DNA from: Eubacterium sp. UBA4343
GTDB lineage: Bacteria > Bacillota > Clostridia > Lachnospirales > Lachnospiraceae
DNA length: 11,576 bases
Assembly: GCA_002394235.1 (NCBI GenBank)
Contig: DGTF01000067.1
Span: forward strand, 1 to 11,576
Reading direction: 5' to 3'
Of the stretch, positions 6,107 through 11,576 are shown in pieces (position 1 is the first letter of the stretch; each line of letters opens with the position of its first letter). The position numbers were made by a program, and so were the translations under genes. The notes below the pieces were generated by a model. It was not told the origin of the DNA and did no database searches. It saw only the letters and a list, made by a program, of their open reading frames with translations.

Positions 6107-9022
6107 TCAGGTAAGGCTTTCAATTTTCCTGAAGAGATCTGCGTGTTTATCCACGGAGCTTTCACTGCCGATCACACAGATATTGTGCGCGGCAAGAACC
6201 GATGCGACCGGATCTGCAAGAGCCCGGATATTCTCTGCTTCCGCGTCCAGAACCTCATCTCTTTCCTGCTGAAAATCTTTCTCTGTCAGGCCTGCGAACC
6301 AGCAGTTCAGCGCAAAGCTTCCCCTGGAAGAAGCTGTCATCGGTGTATCCATCTCACTGATTGTACCGATGATGTACTTCGTCATAGCCTTTTCATCCGC
6401 GTCAAACTTTCTGAGATACTCCGGCAGACCGGCATATACGTCCAGTGTGTTCTTCAGATGAGGGTCCCTGTACGATACCAGATAACTGTCGCCGGAACGT
6501 TTGAAGCTGCTCATGCAGCCGTAAGCTCCGCCGAGTACCCTCAGATTCATCCACAGATAATCGTAATTCAGAATCATTCGAAGAATCCGGAAGGCTCCGG
6601 TATATTCATATCCGTCTTCCCGGTAATTGCCTGCCTGGGCAACGAACTGCACCTGTCCGGAGGTCTTGAATCCTTCATTCTTCTGCTCTGGCTTCCAGTC
6701 AAAGCTTCCCTCCTCGAAGGGATCTGTGCAGAGATTCTCCTCAAGCGACAAAATTTCCTCTTCGATACCGTCAAATCCTTCTTCCTCGGCTGTCACGCTG
6801 ACCGTCAGATTCTCAGGACGGAATACGATCTTCATGAGCTTCTGAAGGTTTTCGATCAGGTTATCCGCCTTCTCTTCAAAATGCTCATCCAGATCCTTTA
6901 CCAGACGGAACTGATCAATTCCCGTTGTTTTCTCTGTCCACGCGGAAAGAAGAGACTGGTAGGACAGTGCACGCTTCGCCGCGGAAGTATGACCTGCGGC
7001 AGGGATTGCCTGCTCCATTCCTGCTCTTGTACTTGCAAGAATCTCATGAAGTCTCTTTTTGTCATTGAATTTCGATGTCTTCAGGATCTCCTGGATCATC
7101 TCGAAGACAAAATCTTTCTCACTGTAGAGATATTTTGCCTTTACCCCGAACATGCGATAGCCCTTGGAATCATCCAGCCCCTTCTCCGTCGGAAGAACCT
7201 GCAGACCGAAGTTGATTCCGCCGGTCCTTGCGTTGATTTCATGGAACAGCCTGCCGTAGGTATAGTGCTCCGTATCCACGACTCCGAGCATATTCTTCAA
7301 AATTCCGAGATAAGGAACCAGTTCATCCGGAACCTTCGCGGTATCAAACAGCAGCGTCAGATACGCGATTCCGTTTGTAAAATAATGATGTCTCAGATAT
7401 GTGGTGTCGTTGACACGAATTTGTTCCGTGTCCGGATGAAGCGGTGTCTTCCGGTCGATATCCTTTCTGGAAAGCATCGGAAGCGAATTCAAAGCCTCCT
7501 CGGAATCCTCCGATTCCTGATATTCCTTTAACGCCTTCGTCCCGGCAACCATCGCATCCAGCTCCTCATCTGAGAGCGATGCCTTATACGCTGCGAGCTT
7601 CTCCGCCGCAGCCTTCTCTCTGCGGGCAGCCAGACCTTTCTCCGGCTTCAGCGTCACAACCGCGGCATGATTGTTTGACAGGAGATACCTGCGAATCAGA
7701 TTCTCAAAATAGCCCGTGCCATTCCGCTTCTTGAGTTCTTCAAAAGCATCCAGCTCCTTCAGGTATTCAAAAGGCTTCCCCTCGTCATAGAGCCAGCTGT
7801 CAAAAAGATCCATACCGTAGATCAGGCCCTTCGGGAACTGCGCATAATCCGCCTCCCGGAAACGGAACTCGAAATAATTGATTCCCGAGGCAATAGCGAG
7901 TGTGTCCAGCCCCTCCTCCGCCAGCTTCTCCAGCGTGTCATGCACGACAGACAGAAATCTGTCCTTATCCTCCGCATTTGCGTTCTTCGCAATCACGGAA
8001 AAGAACGGCTGAAGAATTCCGTCGTTGTAGGCACCTTCCACATCTCTTCCGATTCCCGCGTCCAGCAGTGCCTGCTTGACCGGAGCTCCCGGTGCGTCCA
8101 GAAGTACATACTCCAGAACCGAGAAAGCAATATTCAGCGTAACATCCGAATAATCCCCGACCACCGTGTTGACAGACAGATACGTATTGTCCCTCTCAGG
8201 CTCACTGTCCAGAACCGGGTAACTCATCGTGACATCCTTTACCTCAGAGAACGGTTTCTGCATCGGAATCTCCGACTCAACCGGAATACGATCAAAACGG
8301 CTCAGATACTCCCGGTCCAGCCACTCCAGCTTCTCCTCCATGTCAATGTTTCCATAAAGATAAATATAGCAATTGGAAGGATGATAATACTTTCTGTGGA
8401 AATCCAGAAACTCCTCATACGTCAGATCCGGAATTACCTCCGGATCTCCGCCGGATTCCACGCCATAGGGAGTATCCGGAAACAGAGCATTGAAGACGGC
8501 GCGGTCAAGCACCTCATCCGCCGATGAAAAGACGCCCTTCATCTCGTTGTAAACGACACCGTTGTAGGTCAGAGGATCCTCTCGGTTCTCGAGCTGATAA
8601 TGCCAGCCCTCCTGACGGAAAATCTTCTCGTTCTTATAAATATTCGGAAAGAACACAGCATCCAGATATACATCCATCAGATTTTGAAAATCCGTGTCAT
8701 TACAGCTGGCCACCGGAAACATCGTCTTGTCCGGATAGGTCAGTGCATTCAGGAATGTATTCAGAGATCCCTTTACCAGTTCTACAAAAGGATCCTTCAG
8801 AGGAAACTTTCTGGATCCGCATAATACGGTATGTTCAATAATGTGCGCGACTCCCGTCGAATTTTTCGGCGGAGTCCGGAAGGCGATGTTGAACACCTTA
8901 TTCTCATCATCGTTGGAAAGGAGCGCAATCCTGGCGCCGCTCTTCCGGTGACGGAGAAGCTTCCCCTCTGCATGCACGTCTTTGATATATTCTTCACTGA
9001 TTAATTCATACTTGTCTGTCAT
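6107..9022 (-). CDS. M16C-family zinc metallopeptidase (presequence protease/PreP-like, insulinase superfamily)
   Basis: Predicted cytoplasmic peptidase that closes around and degrades unstructured peptides, by analogy with PreP and falcilysin. The 971-residue product has the length of a fused two-half M16C enzyme. The inverted zinc motif HIIEH (His60, Glu63, His64) and the distal ligand in NEMKG (Glu160) are intact, so catalysis is expected. The context GVAHIIEHTVLCGS, the segment LNALTYPDKTMFPVAS (91-106) and FLDFHRKYYHPSNCYIYLYG (205-224) are typical of the PreP branch; the M16C-associated middle region follows and the non-catalytic C-terminal half carries VLGGAYGCMSSF. I see no signal peptide. 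I prefer ATG at 9020-9022 (13 bases after AGGAG); a GTG at 9032-9034 in the same frame would add four residues but lies one base from AGGAG. It sits between the sseB-like gene and era (21-bp gap), in one presumed operon. The natural substrates are unknown. Confidence 0.9.
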   Translation of the reverse strand: MTDKYELISEEYIKDVHAEGKLLRHRKSGARIALLSNDDENKVFNIAFRTPPKNSTGVAHIIEHTVLCGSRKFPLKDPFVELVKGSLNTFLNALTYPDKTMFPVASCNDTDFQNLMDVYLDAVFFPNIYKNEKIFRQEGWHYQLENREDPLTYNGVVYNEMKGVFSSADEVLDRAVFNALFPDTPYGVESGGDPEVIPDLTYEEFLDFHRKYYHPSNCYIYLYGNIDMEEKLEWLDREYLSRFDRIPVESEIPMQKPFSEVKDVTMSYPVLDSEPERDNTYLSVNTVVGDYSDVTLNIAFSVLEYVLLDAPGAPVKQALLDAGIGRDVEGAYNDGILQPFFSVIAKNANAEDKDRFLSVVHDTLEKLAEEGLDTLAIASGINYFEFRFREADYAQFPKGLIYGMDLFDSWLYDEGKPFEYLKELDAFEELKKRNGTGYFENLIRRYLLSNNHAAVVTLKPEKGLAARREKAAAEKLAAYKASLSDEELDAMVAGTKALKEYQESEDSEEALNSLPMLSRKDIDRKTPLHPDTEQIRVNDTTYLRHHYFTNGIAYLTLLFDTAKVPDELVPYLGILKNMLGVVDTEHYTYGRLFHEINARTGGINFGLQVLPTEKGLDDSKGYRMFGVKAKYLYSEKDFVFEMIQEILKTSKFNDKKRLHEILASTRAGMEQAIPAAGHTSAAKRALSYQSLLSAWTEKTTGIDQFRLVKDLDEHFEEKADNLIENLQKLMKIVFRPENLTVSVTAEEEGFDGIEEEILSLEENLCTDPFEEGSFDWKPEQKNEGFKTSGQVQFVAQAGNYREDGYEYTGAFRILRMILNYDYLWMNLRVLGGAYGCMSSFKRSGDSYLVSYRDPHLKNTLDVYAGLPEYLRKFDADEKAMTKYIIGTISEMDTPMTASSRGSFALNCWFAGLTEKDFQQERDEVLDAEAENIRALADPVASVLAAHNICVIGSESSVDKHADLFRKIESLT

Positions 9023-9060
9023 ACGCAGCTTCACTCTCCTGACTTCTCATTTCTTTAAAT

Positions 9061-9094
9061 GTTCCTCCGGAACCGGATGCAAACAAACGCATCC
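9061..9094 (-). other. Two small hairpins between the sseB-like gene and the M16 gene
   Basis: GGATGC (9075-9080) pairs with GCATCC (9089-9094) around eight bases, and GTTCC (9061-9065) pairs with GGAAC (9069-9073) around three. Neither stem is followed by a T-tract on the minus strand. They occupy the 102-bp gap upstream of the M16 gene and may modulate or process the transcript; this is weakly supported. Confidence 0.25.
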
Positions 9095-9124
9095 CTCTGT
9101 CCGCTCTCCGTTGCCGGACGTCTG

Positions 9125-9955
9125 TCAGCGGTCGTTTCCTTCCCCGTAGCGCTCCGCCATCTGTCTCAGCTGGTCCGCAGTGAGTACAAGGTTAAAGCCG
9201 GCCGGGTTAAAGACAAATCCCTCGGATTCCTTTACCAGGAAATTATGAATCCGGTCATAGGTGATCGGTGTCAGTTCAAGCTTCACGCCCTTGTTTCTCT
9301 GATTGAACTTCTGCACCTCGCCGAAATCCGTGTAAACCGGCTGGAAGGTCTTCCCCGCCTTCGTTTTGACAAGCGGAACCTTCACCTTCTGGTTCTTGTC
9401 CTTCGGGTCCCATTTTCCCTCAATCTCGCTGACATCAAACGAGATGATAAACCGGGAACGAAACAGATTGTGCGCCATCTCCTCTTCAAGGTCGTGCAGA
9501 TGCTTCTTCTCCTCCTGATTACGTTCAACAGGTCTGGTAAGCTCCTGCATGAAATACAGTGCCGTCAGCTGAAGTTCCGGATTCGCCCTCGGAATCTTAT
9601 CATTCCGCAGCGCATCAATATCCGGTTTCTCCACCAGATCCGTGAGCTGAATCCGGATCGGCGCGCCCTCCTCCTGATACATCACGGCATTGATGCCGTA
9701 CAGATAAAGCGTCCGCAGGAATGGAAGAATCATCCCCCGTTCAACCTTCACCGCCTGCAGCAGATATTTATCAAGCGTATATGGATGCGCAAAGGTCTGC
9801 GTCATTTCCTTCGTGGTAAAAATATAAATCTGATCATCGAATGTCTCCGGATCGCACTCCACAAAAGGGCAATGCGTAAGTGCCGAATACAGGACATAGA
9901 TGCTCTCATTCTTCTCGATTTTTTTCAACATAAAACTCTTATCAATTATTGCCAT
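9125..9955 (-). CDS. SseB-family protein
   Basis: A 276-residue cytoplasmic protein of the SseB family, named for the E. coli enhanced serine sensitivity protein; its biochemical role is not known. Two similar halves can be seen. The N-terminal half (about 1-110) has YVLYSALTHCPFV and YIFTTKEMTQTFAH; the C-terminal half (about 190-265) contains VKVPLVKTKAGKTFQPVYTD, FGEVQKFNQ and the family signature EGFVFNPAGFNLVLTADQL (245-263). A charged, probably helical linker (143-165) lies between them. There is no signal peptide or membrane helix. ATG at 9953-9955 is preceded by AAGGAA at normal spacing. It is the first gene of the cluster leading to the M16 peptidase, era and recO. The family call rests on the C-terminal signature and is fairly firm; the function is open. 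Confidence 0.82.
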   Translation of the reverse strand: MAIIDKSFMLKKIEKNESIYVLYSALTHCPFVECDPETFDDQIYIFTTKEMTQTFAHPYTLDKYLLQAVKVERGMILPFLRTLYLYGINAVMYQEEGAPIRIQLTDLVEKPDIDALRNDKIPRANPELQLTALYFMQELTRPVERNQEEKKHLHDLEEEMAHNLFRSRFIISFDVSEIEGKWDPKDKNQKVKVPLVKTKAGKTFQPVYTDFGEVQKFNQRNKGVKLELTPITYDRIHNFLVKESEGFVFNPAGFNLVLTADQLRQMAERYGEGNDR

Positions 9956-9969
9956 GTCAGTTCCTTACC

Positions 9970-9986
9970 GCACAGCTTTCCTGTGC
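9970..9986 (-). other. Small leader hairpin next to the sseB-like ribosome site
   Basis: GCACAG (9970-9975) pairs perfectly with CTGTGC (9981-9986) around a five-base loop, ending a few bases upstream of the AAGGAA ribosome binding site of the sseB-like gene. It may expose or tune the ribosome site; no function is proven. Confidence 0.3.
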
Positions 9987-10112
9987 CTGAATGATGAATA
10001 AATATAGTAACGTCCCCCTCGGGACCGGGATTTTTGTCACCGCAAACCACGCATGCAAAGCGCGTACTTATGCACTCTGCGACGTGAGTCATCGCTTTTG
10101 ACGCTGTAATAT

Positions 10113-10141
10113 ACTATATCATATTGTAAATCCACGCGCAA
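10113..10141 (-). promoter_or_regulatory. Candidate promoter of the sseB-M16-era-recO cluster
   Basis: On the minus strand TTGCGC (10141-10136) and TATAGT (10118-10113) are separated by exactly 17 bases. The -10 box matches five of six consensus positions, the -35 three of six. Transcription would start near 10106, leaving a leader of about 150 bases. It is the best-spaced pair I found upstream of the cluster, but the region is AT-rich and chance matches are likely. Confidence 0.3.
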
Positions 10142-10239
10142 CGAACCGAAATTGTTAAAGGTTTGACCCGTAAATTCTTCGCTTTGTCTGTCCTGACCGA
10201 TTAAGAAAAAGATACTGTGATCGAGACCTTTTCCCTGCT

Positions 10240-10253
10240 CAATTATATAATTG
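10240..10253. promoter_or_regulatory. 14-bp perfect AT-rich palindrome
   Basis: CAATTATATAATTG is identical to its reverse complement and contains a TATAAT in each direction. It lies about 100 bp upstream of the candidate sseB-cluster promoter and just past the PFOR terminator. It may be an operator or a symmetric promoter element; no matching -35 hexamer is evident on either strand. Confidence 0.3.
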
Positions 10254-10354
10254 GTGAAGGATCCTGCAGAAAGGAGCATGAAACCCAATGAGTGTGAGCG
10301 GATGTGGTCTTTTTCCGCTTCAACTAATGATATGCGGAGCATCTGGAAATTATA

Positions 10355-10392
10355 CAAAAAAAGAAACCCGGGGCAGATTTCTCTGCGCCGGG
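10355..10392 (-). terminator. Intrinsic terminator of the PFOR gene
   Basis: CCCGGGGCAGA (10367-10377) pairs with TCTGCGCCGGG (10382-10392) with one G/G mismatch around a four-base loop. On the minus strand the stem is followed by TTTCTTTTTTTG (10366-10355). It lies about 97 bp past the PFOR stop and closes that transcript. Confidence 0.85.
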
Positions 10393-10423
10393 CGTATTAC
10401 ACGTTTGAACTCTATATATCCGA

Positions 10424-10471
10424 CCGGATCTGGGATCCGGGAGCAGGGCCGCGGCATAGCCGGGTCCTGCA
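10424..10471 (-). other. Two GC-rich hairpins between the PFOR stop and its terminator
   Basis: CCGGATC (10424-10430) pairs perfectly with GATCCGG (10434-10440) around three bases. Next to it, GCAGG (10444-10448) pairs with CCTGC (10466-10470), with further interrupted pairing inside. With the terminator they form three consecutive stems in the 3' untranslated region. A transcript-protecting role is plausible but inferred. Confidence 0.4.
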
Positions 10472-10488
10472 TTTATTTTATCAAAATT

Positions 10489-11576
10489 TTACTGCTCTGC
10501 CGGTCCGTACAGCTTGATGAGCTTGTTGAGGTATGTATATCTCTCAGCAGACTCCTCTTTCTGTTTGCTCTGCAGTCTCTCAGCCTTCGCCGGGTTCGCA
10601 CGCTTCAGAGAATTGTAACGTACCTCACCATCCAGGAAGTCCTGATAGATATCTGCCTGCGGAGCCTTGGAATCCAGAGTAAATGCAGGCTTATCTGTTC
10701 CAAGCAGTGCCGGGTTGTAACGGAACAGATGCCAGTATCCGGACTTAACCGCAAGCTCTTCCTCGGTCATTACCTTGCCCATACCCTTGCGGATACCGTG
10801 GTTGATACACGGAGCGTAAGCAATGATCAGAGAAGGTCCGTCATAAGCCTCAGCCTCGCTGATTGCCTTAACCGCCTGGTTGTAATCAGCGCCCATAGCG
10901 ATCTGCGCTACATATACGTAGCCGTAGGACATAGCGATGGAAGCAAGGTCCTTCTTCTTGGTCTCCTTACCGCCTGCAGCGAACTGAGCAACTGCTCCGG
11001 TAGGTGTAGCCTTGGAGGACTGTCCGCCGGTGTTGGAGTATACCTCAGTATCAATAACCAGAACATTGATATCCTTATCGGAAGCGATAACATGATCCAG
11101 TCCGCCGAATCCGATATCATAGCCCCAGCCGTCACCACCGAATACCCAGTTGGACTTCTTCGCCAGGAACTGTTTGTTGTCCTTGATGAACGCAGCCTCT
11201 TCGGTTGTATTGTCAGCGATTGCAGCCAGCAGCTTATCTGTTGCGACTCTGTTCTCAGCGCCCTTTGTCATGGTGTCAAGCCATGCCTGTCCGGCTTCCT
11301 TGACAGATGCATCCTTCTCAATAAGAGCTTCAACCTTTGTCTTCAGCTCATCACGGATAGCCTTCTGTCCAAGCAGCATACCATAGCCAAACTCTGCGGC
11401 ATCCTCAAACAGGGAGTTGGACCATGCCGGTCCTCTGCCGTTCTGATCTACCGTATAAGGTGTAGACGGTGAAGAGTTCGCCCAGATAGAAGAACATCCG
11501 GTAGCGTTTCCGATCTGCATTCTGCTTCCGAACAGCTGAGTGATCAGCTTTACGTAAGGAGTCTCGCCGCAGCCTG
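10489..11576 (-). CDS. nifJ: Pyruvate:ferredoxin (flavodoxin) oxidoreductase, C-terminal third (partial)
   Basis: This enzyme oxidatively decarboxylates pyruvate with CoA to acetyl-CoA and CO2 and reduces ferredoxin, the main entry of pyruvate into energy metabolism in anaerobes. The window holds the last 362 codons; the coding frame stays open to the window edge, and an internal Met at 11520 is not the start. Single-polypeptide PFORs are about 1170-1190 residues, so roughly the N-terminal 820 are outside. Visible features are GCGETPYVK (near 11574-11548), whose Cys ligates the proximal 4Fe-4S cluster; ATGCSSIW with the next cluster Cys (11494-11496); the thiamine diphosphate motif beginning GDG (11128-11136) and ending near YSNTGGQSSKAT; and APCINHG with the last cluster Cys (10807-10809). 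The TAA stop is at 10489-10491 and an intrinsic terminator follows. The symbol nifJ (also written por) is the usual one for this form; no nitrogen-fixation role is implied. Confidence 0.96.
   Translation of the reverse strand, partial: GCGETPYVKLITQLFGSRMQIGNATGCSSIWANSSPSTPYTVDQNGRGPAWSNSLFEDAAEFGYGMLLGQKAIRDELKTKVEALIEKDASVKEAGQAWLDTMTKGAENRVATDKLLAAIADNTTEEAAFIKDNKQFLAKKSNWVFGGDGWGYDIGFGGLDHVIASDKDINVLVIDTEVYSNTGGQSSKATPTGAVAQFAAGGKETKKKDLASIAMSYGYVYVAQIAMGADYNQAVKAISEAEAYDGPSLIIAYAPCINHGIRKGMGKVMTEEELAVKSGYWHLFRYNPALLGTDKPAFTLDSKAPQADIYQDFLDGEVRYNSLKRANPAKAERLQSKQKEESAERYTYLNKLIKLYGPAEQ

Larger units (their letters stand above)
9956..10354. other. 399-bp intergenic region without a convincing gene
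   Basis: This stretch separates the PFOR terminator from the sseB-like gene. It holds the leader hairpin at 9970-9986, a weak GC-rich hairpin (GTCCC/GGGAC near 10016-10024), a candidate minus-strand promoter, and the palindrome CAATTATATAATTG at 10240-10253. Open reading frames here (minus 10037-10357; plus 10251-10517) lack recognisable domains, and the plus one runs through the PFOR terminator and into the PFOR 3' end, so I do not call them genes. Confidence 0.5.

Noticed and set aside
6143..7531. Long plus-strand ORF of 462 codons opposite the M16 gene
   Set aside because: It is the antisense shadow of a clearly conserved metallopeptidase; its Cys/His/Arg-rich translation has no domain and no ribosome site.
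10037..10357. Minus-strand ORF of 106 codons upstream of the sseB-like gene
   Set aside because: No ribosome binding site at its start, which lies in the T-tract of the PFOR terminator, and the composition looks like random AT-rich translation with no family motif.
10251..10517. Plus-strand ORF of 88 codons (ATG at 10278 with AAAGGAG nearby)
   Set aside because: It runs through the PFOR terminator stem and two further hairpins and ends inside the PFOR coding region on the opposite strand; spacing from AAAGGAG to the ATG is only one base and no domain is recognisable.
10288..11472. Plus-strand ORF of 394 codons opposite the PFOR gene
   Set aside because: Antisense to highly conserved PFOR sequence and spanning the PFOR terminator; rich in Cys, Leu and Ser as expected of a shadow frame.

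Overview
The window reads as a chromosomal segment of a low-to-middle GC, strictly anaerobic Firmicute, most likely a Lachnospiraceae-type Clostridium relative. The basis is a pyruvate:ferredoxin oxidoreductase gene, a rhamnose catabolic operon, an M16 peptidase-era-recO gene order that I recall as common in that family, strong AGGAGG-type ribosome binding sites, and T-tract intrinsic terminators. This placement is inference from gene content; no marker gene is present to prove it.

Layout, left to right. (1) 1-803, plus strand: a short ECF-type sigma factor gene. Its product is complete through the region 4 helix-turn-helix and then runs into about 70 residues that do not belong to a sigma factor; they look like the C-terminus of the membrane anti-sigma gene that usually follows. 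A perfect 12-bp palindrome sits beside its likely -10 box. (2) 868-4060, minus strand: a rhaB-rhaA operon (rhamnulokinase, then L-rhamnose isomerase). It has a TATAAT promoter carrying a LacI-type or cre-like operator, a 194-bp rhaB-rhaA spacer with two stable hairpins, and a terminator at 872-908 shared with the converging sigma gene. No rhamnulose-1-phosphate aldolase, transporter or regulator gene is present, so the pathway is completed elsewhere. (3) 4190-4281: a composite of two adjacent hairpins with no coding content, possibly a dispersed repeat. (4) 4283-9955, minus strand: sseB-like gene, M16C (PreP-like) peptidase, era and recO, all in one direction with short gaps and ending at a very good intrinsic terminator (4283-4330); probably one transcript. 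(5) 9956-10354: about 400 bp with no convincing gene, holding a candidate promoter for the sseB cluster and a perfect 14-bp palindrome. (6) 10355-11576, minus strand: the C-terminal third of pyruvate:ferredoxin oxidoreductase (start outside the window) with its terminator.

Functionally the window joins housekeeping (Era ribosome assembly GTPase, RecO recombination mediator), peptide turnover (M16C), sugar catabolism (rhamnose to rhamnulose-1-phosphate) and central anaerobic energy metabolism (pyruvate to acetyl-CoA). I see no transposase, phage gene, CRISPR array, tRNA or rRNA, and no convincing undescribed system. The observations most worth a second look are the sigma/anti-sigma fusion and the double-hairpin intergenic element.
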